Positions 1 through 11,999 are shown, counted from the stretch's first letter. The stretch: DNA of 64,000 bases from Arcuatula senhousia (GCA_963971305.1 OZ020313.1:19789260-19853259), one strand, 5' to 3'. Made by a program: numbers and translations. The notes: generated from the sequence alone by a model not told the origin.

Positions 1-1025
1 GGTGGGAAATTCAAATGTCGAAAGTCCGGAGGCAAAAACAAAATCGCTTGATTCAAAGGGAAAAACACGATGATAAACTGCAATCAGCACTGACAAATCG
101 CGTCGTAACGAGAGTTCTGTTTAATTAAATAGTGCAAGACGCCGTTTGCAAAGGATCAATTTTGTTCAAATTCAGTTGTTAGTTTTAACTTCTTTTAGAG
201 AATATTAGAATAATGCACTTATTTCTATATAAATGAAGCAACATAATTCCAAAGCATCATTCAATTACCAAAAGAAAATTGTGTCTCAATGAAAAGAAAA
301 ACACACCTGAACTGCAATTTCAACAATAGATTAAATTAAGATACACCGGAAGGGTAGGATTTAACTTAAACTGATATCGCTATTTTCATATAGTAAATTA
401 TCCCTTTCACTGACAGACTTTAACAGAGTATACAACGGGAGAGATGCGACAAAATCTATCTGGTGTTAACGGAACAATCTCCGAAGAAACCATATATCTT
501 ACATCAAAGACAAAGCAATTGTTAAAACTAGTGGAATCAACATGATTGGTAAAGTATCATTTTTTGCTTTTAAGTAAAAATGTAGACATTTTGGTTACTG
601 TGTTGTTTGTGTTTATTCTATTATTCCTCGAGATCAGATGCTACTCAAAACCGTCAAACCTTTCAAACCATGAATAGATCAAAATAAAACAACACTGAGA
701 ATATCGGAACAATTTGAATTCAAGTTGTTCTCTAATTACGTCATCACAACTATATACAACAGATTTTGATAAAACATGTTTATAACAGCGAAACAGTTGT
801 GAATCGAAGAATTCCTGTTGCTTTCTTCAACATTAGATTGAAAGAACAAAGATTGATGCAAAATTCATTCGATAGCTGGTTGCTAACAAGATGGTGTGGA
901 AAGCAACAAGGCAACTTTTATAGCAATCGGCCATATATCGTATTCGCATTCAAATTCCAAGTGCGATTAATTTTCTTCCTTACAATCTTATGGTGTATTC
1001 ATATGTTTGTTTTATTCTTCTATAG
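1..1025. other. Spacer or intron left of the SLC1 exons
   Basis: No coding exon was recognised here. Positions about 1-127 resemble, in reverse orientation, a dispersed repeat also seen near 1298-1460, 6715-6876 and 37395-37575. The rest is AT-rich sequence without obvious structure. Earlier exons of the SLC1 gene would be expected to the left of the window or in this stretch, but none is visible. Confidence 0.5.
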
Positions 1026-1897
1026 GGATTCTAACAATAAGCTTCATATTTGGAATAGCAACAGCAACTATGGGAAAGGTCGGAAAGCCGTTCTATACAT
1101 TCTTTTGTTCGGCAACAGAGATTGTGCTGTTTATTTTAGGGAAAATGTTGTGGTTAGTATGATTGTTTATTTCACTTGCTTCGTCTTTCCAAAACGTTTA
1201 TGACACAGAACGACAAAGGTCTTCCACTAGTATATATGCTTATTAAAGGATATATATATATTGGAATTCACTATATTACAGAATGTTTACTCAGACAACC
1301 TGGGTTCACTCTCGTTTCGACTTGAGTTCGCGTTGTTGAATTCTGTTCGGTTGATTTTGTGTTTTTTTTGTTCTCGTTCGTCTTTACTGGATGTGTCGTT
1401 GCCCTTTCAGACTTTCGACACTTAAATGCCCCATTGGCGCCTCTTTGATTCTTTGAGTCACTTTATTCAGTACATGTTACGCATGGAAGTGCAGAAAGTT
1501 AAATGGATAGATATGACAAAGATTTGTATTATTTCAAAAAGATAAAATAACATAACAACTAAACAAATTTAAATTTAAATAATTTTACGTCGGTGAAAAA
1601 CTGTTCCTATAATGATAAGTATATGTTTGTTTCCAAATTGCTATGAAATATATCTTACCACAGGACAACTCCGATAGGCATATGTAGTCTTATAATGAGA
1701 GAAGTTGCCAGGACTGAAGACTTAGAAGGAACGTTTTCCCGACTTGGGATCTTCATTGGAACGTTCATGTTGGCCATGGTTGTGGAGTTATTCATTTTCT
1801 TACCATTGACATACTTTGTTATGGTAAGGAAAAATCCGATGAAGTTCCTAGCGTCCATTACCGAACCATATCTAATAGTACTCGCTACTACCATGAC
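1026..1897 (+). CDS. SLC1-family glutamate/dicarboxylate transporter, two internal exons (partial)
   Basis: Two exons are visible, 1026-1152 and 1664-1897. They are bounded by a tag acceptor, a gttagt donor, a cag acceptor and a gtaagt donor. The reading frame crosses the intron by splitting one Trp codon (TG|G). Exon one reads ILTISFIFGIATATMGKVG and ends in KMLW; exon two begins TTPIGI and contains FLPLTYFVMVRKNP. This matches the SLC1/EAAT region through the helix before the first re-entrant hairpin, including the family TRKNP motif, here VRKNP. SLC1 proteins are plasma-membrane sodium-coupled carriers of glutamate, aspartate or neutral amino acids. The fragment stops just before the serine-rich hairpin tip that controls substrate access. 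Upstream and downstream exons were not found, so this is either a gene with very long introns or a remnant. The paralogue cannot be assigned. Confidence 0.8.
1298..1460 (+). repeat. Dispersed repeat copy inside the SLC1 intron
   Basis: This copy runs from a segment containing CACTCTCGTTTCGACTTG to one containing TTAAATGCCCCATTGG. Related copies lie at 1-127 and 6715-6876 (reverse) and 37395-37575 (forward). No ORF or clear target duplication is visible. Its class is unknown; it could be a SINE or a decayed DNA element. Confidence 0.5.
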
Positions 1898-1998
1898 GTA
1901 AGTTCCTGTTATGCAAGTAGGTACGAGTACACAATTATCGCCCTTTGATTTTCGTTGTCCCACGATATTAAAAATAGTGCCGATGAACAAGTTTTGCT

Positions 1999-2019
1999 TG
2001 TGTGTGTGTGTGTGTGTGC
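1999..2019 (+). repeat. (TG)n microsatellite
   Basis: A short run of TG dinucleotides just downstream of the second SLC1 exon. Confidence 0.8.
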
Positions 2020-2689
2020 TCTATTCACTTTTAGAGGTTGATTTTGGACTCAAATGTATGTAACCCTAAAAAAATCCCAATTCAATTGGGGAAGGTATAG
2101 TTCCTCATTGCAAAAGGGGGGTATTTTTGCTTTCCGAAAGCTCTCTAATTTCATCCCCTCTAGGACCCCAGGATTTTCAACTGTCAAAAAGTTTGATATC
2201 TGTTGCATTATTTGTTTGAAATTCTAGTAATAAGAAAGTGTTTTTAAAATCATTTGGTTTGAGCAGGTGCATCCTTTTGAAATTGATTTTTTTATTGAAC
2301 AAAGAGGGAAAATTAAATGTGTTCTCAGTCCAGTAGAGCTACCTTATGCAAAAAAGCACTTACAAGTTAACAAGTTCGAACACGAAAAATATTTTTGACA
2401 CTGTAGCTATTTAGTTGCACCAGTTCTTTAACCAAAAAAATTCAAAATAAAAATCTACAGTTAAGAAGCTGGAGAAAAAATTCTCAAATGAGGATCATGT
2501 GAATTGTTTAGCGTAAATAGCCAATAGTAAATCGTAAATGAAAAATTATCGGTTGGGCGAGTTAAACTTCTTAAAAATATTTGTCTGTATTGATTAAGGA
2601 GGCAGTAGCGGTTCTTTGATATTTAAACAAATTTTTTTCAGAGATTTTGAGTTTGTCATTACCGTTCGTGTTTTATTAAACATCTAGTT

Positions 2690-3721
2690 GTGTGCACTTT
2701 CCTTAAGCCGACTAAATCAAAACTCTCACCATGTCAAACTTTTTCCAAGAAAATAAATTATGCCGAACATTTAAGCAAGCAACAGCTAATCTCTATCTGC
2801 AATAGTTTTCATTCTGTAGGCCAAAAACATGAAAAATCACTATTTTTCAAGGGCCGTAACCCCTATAAGGGGTCATCTGACAACTTCGACCCTATGGAGA
2901 ATTTTGTAGAGCTAAATGAGCTGAACATTTAAGCAAGCAACAGCTAATCTCTATCTGCAATAGTTTTCATTCTGTAGGCCAAAACATGAAAAATCCCTAT
3001 TTTTCAGGGGCCGTAACCCCTATAAGGGGTCATCTGACAATTTCGACCCTATGGAGAATTTTGTAGAGCTAAATGAGCTGAACATTTAAGCAAGCAACAG
3101 CTTTTCTCTACCTGCAATAGTTTTCATTCTATAGGCCAAAAACACCATTTTTCACCTATAAGGGGCCATAACCTTATAAGGAGTCATCTGACAACTTTGA
3201 CCCTATGGAGACTTTTGTAGAGCTAAATGAGCTGAACATTTAAGCCAGCAACAGCTAATCTCTATCTGCAATAGTTTTCATTCTGTAGGCCCAAAACATG
3301 AAAAAATGCTATTTTTCACCTTTAAGGGGCCGTAACCCCTATAAGGAGTCATCTGACAACTTTGACCAAATGGAGACTTTTGTAGAGCTTTTGATGCTGA
3401 ATCAGTAGCGTGGCCTCAGATTTCCTCTATCTCTTATACTTTTTGATTTATAAGCCAAAAACAGTAGTCTGACCCCCCTAGTCTATTTTTAGTAACGGCG
3501 GCCATGTTTTTTAACAGATCAAAAATCAAAACACAAGTTTGGTGCAGGACACCCTAAGGATCATTCATACCAAGTTTCATTAAATTCTGTTTGGTAGTTT
3601 CAGAGGAGAAGATTTTTGAAAAATTGTTAACAGACGACGACGACAGACGACGACGAGGACAGACGACGACGGACGCCAAGTGATGGTAATAGCTCACCTG
3701 GACCTTCGGTCCAGGTGAGCT
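2690..3721 (+). mobile_element. Hairpin-ended tandem-repeat element, copy A1 (5' truncated)
   Basis: Tandem units of about 158 bp carry the motifs GAGCTGAACATTTAAGC and GCCGTAACCCCTATAAGG. They are followed by a unique 3' part, a (GAC)n-rich tract, and a perfect terminal hairpin at 3691-3721 with a 14-bp stem and TTC loop, then CTAA. The 5' hairpin found in the fuller copies is missing. The architecture of short terminal hairpin, central ~160-bp tandem array and no ORF resembles bivalve pearl/BIV160 or HINE (non-autonomous Helitron/Helentron) elements; that class assignment is inference. Confidence 0.75.
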
Positions 3722-4572
3722 AAAAACTGTATAATAAAATATCTTCTTTGAAAAATGATTCTATTTGTTTTAGCGATCCAATAAGATCTAGTACTAATTT
3801 ATGTTTTCAATGTCTATCGAGTGCAGCAGTGCAACAGTTATGTAAAGGAATGTTATCACAATCAAATGGGAAAAACAACGACGTCACGCTTGACATTGCG
3901 GAACATTAGAGATAAACTCGGTTTAACAACAAATAGAAATGTTAGATATTGTTAATTAACTTGTCCCACCTGTTTAAACAATGATTATGATACGGTGATA
4001 TTTCGGGTTAGGAAACATATCAATGCTAACACTTTCATTTTAGTCATGTACAGGATTAAAAGCGCTATTGTAACATTTTTTTATCAAATAATTTACAAAT
4101 CCTAATTCTAAACAGTTTTCTATCCACAATATTCTTTCAGTCATGCAACCATCGAGCAATGCCAATGTCACGTAAAAATACAATCATTTTAAAACTTTAG
4201 AAAATTGATCTATAAAAAAACAATAAACATTCAAAAGTTCAAAATGGAAACACTGAACTCGGCGACGGAAAACCAGCTAGCTACTTTCAATCAAGTTTAA
4301 TGTAGTCTAGCAGGCTGCAAATGGACCCCTTTTACATGCAAAACCAATAATACATAATCCATTATGTCGAAATCACCTTCTCGAAATTCTACACACGCAT
4401 ATTTTATCATTGCACACCACAGACAAAACGTTATTTTTGCAATGTGCAACAATTAAACAAGTCAAAATTCTATCTATGCTAATGGCAAATGGTATATCGC
4501 AAATGGCCATTTTCACGTGACAAGTATCCAAACAGTATTACGAACGTTTATGGACTACTATAACACACAAGA

Positions 4573-6365
4573 TTGCTACGCGTAGCCATGTGTCCCCCGC
4601 CGCCGCATATAAAAGTTGTGTGGTATGTCAATTCAAGCAATATATTCTCTGAGAAACGATAGAAATAGGTTGTCAAAATATTGAATGATCACCTATTAAC
4701 AGTACCCTATCAGTGTGTAAAGTTTCAGTAACATCCGTTCAGTAGTATCCGAGGAGTTGCACCCACAAAAATGTTTGATATGACAAAGTCTCATTTTTTG
4801 GACCGGAAAATCACAAATTCGTAATGAACTTGAAAATTGTAAATATTGTTTCAATTTTTTTTTGTAATATTATAAAGTACCTTTTGTTCTATCAGCCTAC
4901 AAAATTTCAGAACCCTGTGCACCTAGGTAACCGAGATATTGGATGTCCTATATTTTGACCTTTCTTTCCCGTTTCCATGGAAACGGTGGCCATTTTGAAA
5001 ATTTCAAATATGGGATGATCACCTACTAATAGTACCCTATCAGTGTGTAAAGTTTCAGCAACATCCATTCAGTAGTATCCAAGGAGTTGCACCCACAAAA
5101 ACGTTTGACAAAGTCCCATTTTTCAGACTGAAAAATCTAAAATTCGTAAATAACTCGAAAACCGTAAATATCGCTTCAAATTTCTTCTCGTATTATTATA
5201 GAGTACCTTTTGCTCTATCAGCCTACAAAATTTCAGAACCCTGTGCACCTAGGTAACCGAGATATTGGATGTCCTATATTTTGACCTTTCTTTCCTGTTT
5301 CCATAGAAACGGCGGCCATTTTGAAAATTTCAATTATAGGATGATTATCTACTAACAGTACCCTATCAGTGTGTAAAGTTTCAGCAACATCCATTCATTA
5401 GTATCCAAGGAGTTGCACCCACAAAAACGTTTGACAAAGTCCCATTTTCGGACTGAAAAATCACAAAGGACAAGATATGATAAGTGCTAAATTTGGCCCC
5501 CTAATATATCATTTTTCAAAAATAATTCAACTGAGGTGAAACTATTCTATATCCTTTCTTAGACGAACAAGGTATAGTAAAATAAATTTAATTGACGTCA
5601 TTAACTTTTGTGAAAATGGCATTTTTGTGAAAAAGTGATAAAAACGTGCACATTTTGAGTAGTTTTTGGCATATTTACCTATAAGCCACACAGAGTACCA
5701 CAAAGATATTTTTGTGATTTGTTTCTATATCAAAAATGATTATCTGCATAAACTATTGTAGTGGTATTCTGTGTGGCTCATAGTTTAATTGGCTGAAAAC
5801 CACTTCAAAATCGCAGGTTTTTTACAGTTTTTCACCAAATAACGATTGTTAAGCCACTTTGGGTAACTATTTTAACATCATAATGGACAACTATAAACAA
5901 AATCATGCTGTTATAGTAAAGTTTAACTAATTTAAAGTATATATCACATACTTATAGGTTATTTTGATAACTTCAAAATTTGGGGGCAAAATTGGGCTCC
6001 TATCATACCGTGTCCTTTGCAAATAACTCGAAAACCGTAAACATCGCTTCAAATTTTTTTTTCCGTATTATTATAAAGTACCTTTTGCTCTATCAGCCTA
6101 CAAAATTTCAGAACCCTGTGCACCTAGGTAACCGAGATATTGAATGTCCTATATTTTGACCTTTCTTCTCCGTTTTCATGGAAATGGCGGCCATTTTGAA
6201 AAATTCAAATATGGGATGATCATCTACTAATTGTACCCTATCAGTATGTAAAGTTTCAGCAACATCCGTTCAGTAGTGTCCGAGGAGTTGCACCCACAAA
6301 AAACGTGACGGACGGACGGACGGAGACCATTACTAGGTCCCTCCGACGCGTTGCGGCCCGGGACA
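4573..6365 (+). mobile_element. Second tandem-repeat element (about 330-bp units)
   Basis: Units of about 325-331 bp begin near 4683, 5013 and 5338 with GATGATCACCTACTA-like sequence, and a further unit is seen near 6214. Each unit includes CCTGTGCACCTAGGTAACC. The array ends in a (GACG)n tract and a GC-rich tail (about 6305-6360). The design of array, GACG tract and GC-rich end parallels the A-type elements, but the sequence is unrelated. The third unit is split by an inserted inverted-repeat element at 5463-6019. Confidence 0.65.
5463..6019. mobile_element. Inverted-repeat DNA element, copy 1
   Basis: The left end reads CAAAGGACAAGATATG and the right end mirrors it with imperfect complementarity over about 38 bp (CCGTGTCCTTTG). 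It interrupts a tandem unit at 4573-6365 that is continuous in sister units, so its insertion is directly visible. A related element with the same ends lies at 18101-18690. There is no ORF; it is a non-autonomous (MITE-like) element of uncertain superfamily. Confidence 0.6.
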
Positions 6366-6445
6366 ACAAGAAATAATTCAAAAAATACAAACAGCATTTT
6401 AATGGGAGAAAACTCTTCTGCTATTGAACTTATTGCATACAACAT

Positions 6446-9400
6446 TCAAGACTCCACTTTATATTCAAAAGTTGCTTTAATGTCTTGGCACATATCATTA
6501 TCATTGAGGAAGCTCTGAAGGTCAAACTTGGGTCGTTCTGTAGGTATTGCTGTTACGTCCATAGAACGTTGCTCCATAAGAAGAAACTGGTACCTATGCG
6601 TTCCGATGGGCGGGGATGGTCCAGCGTAGGCTGTATAACAATATCAAAGTTTTCATTGTATAGAATATTATTATATGGTAAAGGTCTTTTGATTTTAAAA
6701 CGGAAAGAAGCAAAGGTATATCAATGAGGCAAATCGAATGTCGCAAGTCTGAAAAGCAGGAAAAACTGGAAGACATTAATTCATCACAAAACAAACAACA
6801 CAACATGCAAAAACGCATATTACTACAAAACCAGCAATTTGAACTCAAGTGACCTCAAGTCGAAACGAGAGTGAACTTTGTAAAAAGGTTTTTAGTAAAA
6901 TCTTTGAATTTAGTCTTCTTTGGTAGAAATATTGATAATTTGATACTTACTTTAAAATGTTAATTACCTTTTTATACTTTTTTATACTTTTTATACTTAT
7001 GTCATTTTTTAGCATTACAGCGGTCAAGTGTGTCGGTCTTGTATGATGATGCATAATCAAATCATGCTAACTCCTTCGCAGTAGGCTTATCCTTCTACAC
7101 AAACATTATCCCACTGCTACAGGCTTGTATGAATTCTTTCAAGAATCTTGATATATTTTTAGTTTAATAAATTTTCAAAATTTTCCTATGGTTAGCCATG
7201 GCATGAAAACATCAAATTTTCTGTAATTTTCTTTTTCTTACAAGAATTAATTCAATTTGTTGTAAAACCGGTTTAAATGAGTACGCACTATTTGAAAGTG
7301 AAGTAACGTAGAAGTATTTAGGCTTTACTATAAACAATGTGGTTGCACAATGCATTATGGTATATGTGAGTACTTTTCGTGGTTTTTAATTTAGGGAGTA
7401 GGGATCAAAAAGAGCTCATTGAACAGAAGCCCGGAAAGCCTGGTGCAGTGATTAGTGTACGGACTGTTACGGACGGTTTGCAAGTCATGAATTGTTTGAC
7501 GTCTTGTGTCGGATTTGAAGTCGACATGCTTATTTTTTTACATCAGTCGATGGATGCTTCTTAGCTAGCTGTCAGTAACTTAGAGTGTTCTCAAGAGAGT
7601 ATCTCTACGTCCCCTTAATCACTTGTTGTCCATTTGTCTCAGATACCCTCTTGTTGAATTGAACTTCTATCGATTTGATTTTTACTGTGTGTTAGTTTGT
7701 GATTTGTTATTGATCATCAAAAGGGGGGAGATTGGCGCCAAAAAACTAGTTTAACCCCGCCACATTTTTAATGTGCCTGTCCTAAGCCAGGAATCTTTAT
7801 CAAAGCCTAAGTTTGTGTTTAGTCGAACTTTTGTTAATTGTTTTTTGTCAAGATTTTGAATCATATGTAGTTTATTTTCAACCCAGGGGTCAATTGAAGA
7901 GCAGCGACCGCTGGTCACATTGAAGGCTGCTGGCTGTTTTCCATTTTGGATGTTTTATTGTGGGATGTGTCGCGTACACTTATTTCTTCTATCATTATAT
8001 AAGCGCATGCGTCAAGTTGTCACCGATCGATATCCGTTTTATGACGTCTGTGGTCATCTGAAGAAAAGAAATCCCGTATTTCTACGAGTAAATAGTATCT
8101 TCTGCATTGAAAATTTCATGAGTAACGACCACTACTGGAATCAAAATAATTGTAGTCGGTATTTTTTTTAACAATTTCTAAATCTGCTGAGACACTCTAC
8201 GTCTTATTTGAGGAAACAAATATCGAATTTAAAAAATGTAGTTTTCAAACTCCATATGGATTCACCACAATAGTTATTTTCTTATTTTCAAACTTGTACA
8301 TGCTGTTTATATTGAGACTGGGATATTGTTCCCATTATCATATTTTACTATATAAAGGAAAACTTAACTACTTACACATTTTTGTTTGTCCAGAACTTAA
8401 ATCACCGCCCTGAAAATATAAAAAAAAAGGTTATAATTAGTATAGTCTATTAAAGTTTTATTGAAATGCTTCAATTTCAAAAACATATTCCAATGAACTG
8501 AACTGACTTTGTGGTACAGATAGTATATATTTAGAGAAGGAAAATTTAGTTGGGTTCGTCACGATTTCGACTCTATTTGGGAGATGAACATGAAGGGGTG
8601 ATAACATGAGCATGAAGTGATGATGAAGTGGAATAAATAGGCAATCGGGTATAAGTGTGTGTGTTAAGGTGTATCGCCCTTTCGACGCAGTTGGGCCATT
8701 AAGGGCGATTTGGAATACCCGGAGAAACCATCGACCTTGGGCAGGCAACTGACAGACCTATTCACATACAGGTGGGGAAGTCCCGTATTTTTAAATTTAG
8801 AGCTAGGTGATCGCCTAATGATCAATAGTGTCGACACATCCCACAATAAAACATCAATATTTAAACCAGTGCCTAAGACCACTCAGCAACCTCAGGGATT
8901 GGAGTTTTGACTGCCACTGGAAAAAGGATGGATGGATCGGTCAATTTAGCCGCGTACATACATGGGGATCCTATGGGTCTCTTATCGAGACCTGCAACTT
9001 GGTTCTTATACGTGCGAGAAACGTGACATTTTCCCAACACGGCGAAACACTATGGTTTGCGGTCAGGTTTTCAGCAGGACTGTCCCATTCAACCACCTTG
9101 GTCACACGTACCAGTTGCTTTGTGGGCAAAGCCGGTTGACCCAAATATCAGATTTTCGAGCGCTCTTTAATTTATCGCCAAGTTAAGCGCTGTTGTGGGC
9201 TAATTTGCCTTTCGGAATCCGTGCGGTTATAAGAAGGTAAAAATGAAGGAAAATTTTAATGAATCCTGCAGACCTCCAATGAACAGCCCGTATCGTTTGT
9301 TAATTTCATAACTTACGTTTATGTCTGTAACCATCCAGTGAAGATAATATTTCGATTTAGGATTTTTAGGGTCTGGTGCATCAGGATCGACCATTATTAA

Positions 9401-10064
9401 TGTATATGTCTTGTCATTCTAAAATTTGAAAAAAAATATCAAGAATACTAAGTAATCTTAACAGTTATGAAATCATAACCAATACAGTTTAAAATGACAA
9501 ATCAAAAGAAACCTTCAAAAACCTGCCCCCAGATATTGTTATTCAATTGGATTCATAAGCATAGCAATTCTTATGAGTATAATTGTTTTAGAGTCTCCGC
9601 CAAGAACCTGCGCTTCAGAGAAGTATAAAAAATCTGTTACCTTGAACCTGGTCGGACGCTAATTTGTCACTTTGGATTAAAATATAATTTAAAAACACAT
9701 TAAAATGTTAAATTCAATGCAAACTAACAGAATACTAGAAAAAAGTGAGCCGCAGCCTTCAATTTTACCCTGTCCCATAAACAATTAAGACCGATAACAC
9801 TTTTAACACGCTGCACATTTACATTTTATAATTACCCTAACTTGACTAGCAGGATTATGGCACAATTACCTCTACAGAGTTTGGTAGGGACAGAGCTGGT
9901 GCATCTCCAGCATCGTCTTTCTGTACGAAGCTCCCGCATGTTGGATAACCGTCCAATGTTAACAAACTTCCAGCACAAAAATCCGATGGAATGGAACATT
10001 CATTATTTCCAAAGATGGAATTAACATTTAACAAAAGTATGAATGCACATAAATTTGTTAACAT
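6446..10064 (-). CDS. Secreted phosphatidylethanolamine-binding protein (PEBP) family gene
   Basis: Inferred coding exons in transcript order are 10064-9870, 9658-9641, 9418-9317, 8409-8376 and 6630-6446. They join in frame to about 177 residues with a TGA stop at 6446-6448. The first exon encodes a signal peptide ([16 protein letters not shown]) and a cysteine-containing mature start. Exon three carries [11 protein letters not shown] (residues 76-86) and LHW (97-99). Exon four reads [11 protein letters not shown], and exon five starts at YAGPSPP with [12 protein letters not shown]. These are the PEBP ligand-pocket signatures DPDAP, HW and GxHRY. PEBP-fold proteins bind phospholipid head groups and act in signalling or protease inhibition; the signal peptide suggests an extracellular member. 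The 18-nt exon (RPTRFK) is the weakest call, and about 15 residues usual between the N-terminal strand and DPDAP seem absent, so another small exon may be missed. The function is not known from sequence. Confidence 0.82.
6715..6876 (-). repeat. Dispersed repeat copy in PEBP intron
   Basis: Reverse-orientation copy of the repeat at 1298-1460; it shares the ACTCTCGTTTCGACTTGAG end and the final segment. It lies in the last PEBP intron. Confidence 0.5.
7590..7990 (+). repeat. Dispersed repeat family, copy in PEBP intron
   Basis: It shares blocks with 31030-31890, such as AGTTTAACCC next to CCACATTT, GTGCCTGTCCT followed by CAGGAATCT, and GGTCAATTGAAGA-like sequence. It has no recognised coding capacity and is moderately diverged. 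Confidence 0.5.
8700..8900 (-). repeat. tRNA-derived SINE-like repeat
   Basis: Read on the minus strand, 8890-8874 is GTTGCTGAGTGGTCTTA, a tRNA-Leu-like internal A box. It is followed downstream by GGTTTCTCCGGGTATTCC (8729-8712), a block common in invertebrate SINE bodies. The same A-box-like stretch followed by CTGGTTTAAAT occurs at 63731-63770. The surrounding 8650-9200 is more GC-rich than the rest of the intron and may be part of the same or another repeat. Confidence 0.45.
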
Positions 10065-10369
10065 TGTGTACCTAAAACATATTTTTAAAACCATGTAAAT
10101 TTCTATAATTCCGGATGTTACATGTAATCGATCGTTATAAATTTATATGTGCACTAAATTGATCTGAATGTTATGAATACATATGAACCTATCTTAATAC
10201 AAGCTGTTGTCTGCAAATATTAGGCATTAGATTAAATCTGCTAATTGCAAGCTAGTGTAACAGTTAATATAAAAATTGCATTGAATTCTTTAGGACATAA
10301 CAGTTATGAAATAGGGATAGTCTAGAAAAAAAGACAAAATGAGGTTAAATATTACATACGTAAGAATCA

Positions 10370-10466
10370 TCCACGGGCACTTGTTCCTAGAAAAAAAAAC
10401 TTATATAAAATAAACTTATTAACTAACCATACCAGGTTTTTTTTTCCTAGAAACAAGTGCCTGTGG
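10370..10466. repeat. Short inverted repeat
   Basis: Arms of about 20 bp (left contains CACGGGCACTTGTTCCTAG) face each other across an AT-rich spacer with two mismatches, just upstream of the PEBP start. It could be a decayed MITE. Confidence 0.5.
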
Positions 10467-10559
10467 TTGAAACAGGTTTTATGGCGCCAAACCCCCTTTT
10501 CCTCTGCAACATTGTTAAACCTATGTATATATAACACCTTGAATACAATAGAACACTTG

Positions 10560-10990
10560 AATTTATAAAAGAAATATTTTCCTTTGGAAAATGTATAAAA
10601 AGAGATTTTAAAACTAGTTATGAAACACTATTTTTTCAAAAACTAACTGAAAATAATAAAATATATTTATACAGCAAAATAAATACAAGTTATGAAATAA
10701 ATGATTATTTATTAAAAACTAACTTTGGGAATAGAAAAATATTTGTAAAATGAGAATTAGCGTCCACTTTCTTGAAATAGAAAGAGGTCGTTATAAAAAA
10801 AAACTATAAAACGAAATGATAGATCATATCAAATGTGCACCATGAATGTCATTGAAGATGAAATTCACTACTTTTTCCATTGTCCTATATATAAAGAAAT
10901 AAGAAAAGATCTTTTCAAAGATATTTTTATAAGAAATAAACACATAAAATATATATAAAATTATTAATGTCCTTTCCAATTCATTTACAG
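10560..10990 (+). pseudogene. Decayed LINE reverse-transcriptase C-terminal fragment
   Basis: Conceptual translation gives, with stops and at least one frameshift, LEIERGRYKKKTIKRND then CTMNVIEDEIHYFFHCPIY. This is the C-terminal C-x-x-x-x-x-I/V-E-D-E-x-H-F/Y-x-x-x-C-P motif typical of non-LTR retrotransposon ORF2 proteins in molluscs. There is no intact frame and no polymerase core, so this is a 5'-truncated dead copy. Confidence 0.6.
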
Positions 10991-11292
10991 TATGTTGCAC
11001 CATTTATAAAAAAAGTCTTTAGTACTGAGGATGGTGGACTCTGCTACTGGGTGATTTCAAATCTATTTCATTTGAAAATGTCTTGTATCATTAATATCTG
11101 TTTATTTTTTTTTTATAATTGTGATTGTCATTGTATTGCCGTATATCTGTGCTTTATAAAGATATATATTCCCAAAAATTCAGGAATATTTTTCGGCAAT
11201 CTATTATCAGCATACAAAGAACCAGACCAAATTCAATATATATAGCTTTTTATATTGTTTTAATTATCAGATTTCTCAATCAAGATAGTTAA

Positions 11293-11972
11293 AGGCATAT
11301 TGTCTACGGCAAACTCATTTTTTTTACCCCCCCAATTTTTTGGTGTCAATTAGACCGAAATGCAATAAAATGAATATTGAAAAACAAATTTGCCACCAAT
11401 TTTGCCTCAAAAGTAGTTTATTTCGATCAAAATAGCTCAACAATATTGATTGATATTTTATTTTACCTGCATTACGTCACATTGACACAGATTTAAACTG
11501 AGTAGTTTTAACAGGGACACTAATCGGAATCTCGGGTTTTGTCCCCGAATACATTGATATGTTGAAAAAATACCAATGTTTTTCGTATTTACCTTTTCAA
11601 TCACATTCAAAACTTAATACATGCAAAAATTGTCAGTTTTATTCATTAAATAACTCTGATATTCGGTTGTCGTTATAATTTTCTTCTGAGCTAAAGCTTC
11701 AAGAAACAGATTATGCACCACGTACAAAAACTAGGGAAGTTTGCAATCAAAGAAAGTATAGTGCGCATGCTTACAGCTCATCTACATATGTACATCTCAT
11801 GAATATGAATTTTTGTAAAGCTTTACAAATATTATATATTTTTCAATTTTTAATGTAATAAGGTACCCTAGTCGTATTTTGAACGTTTGTATCTTTCTAA
11901 ATACAAAACAAATAGTCTGACGACAGTTTTTTTTGTTTTACAAAAAAATAATTTTTCGTAGACAATATGCCT
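11293..11972. mobile_element. TTAA-flanked inverted-repeat element
   Basis: The ends AGGCATATTGTCTACG and CGTAGACAATATGCCT are perfect inverted repeats, each bordered outside by TTAA (11289-11292 and 11973-11976). There is no ORF. A TTAA target is typical of piggyBac-type insertion, but the termini lack the usual CCC start, so the superfamily is uncertain. A second, outer inverted repeat (ATCAGATTTCTCAATC near 11269 and its complement near 12027) surrounds it. Confidence 0.65.
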
Positions 11973-11999
11973 TTAAATGATTGAATTTTGTCGAGAGCT

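Noticed and set aside
766..1203. 145-codon open frame on the + strand
   Set aside because: It overlaps the SLC1 exon 1026-1152 in a different frame. The SLC1 frame matches a known family and has proper splice sites, so the longer frame is a shadow.
8828..9186. Overlapping + strand open frames of 74-103 codons
   Set aside because: No family is recognisable, the frames overlap each other, and they lie in a repeat-like GC-richer island within a PEBP intron.
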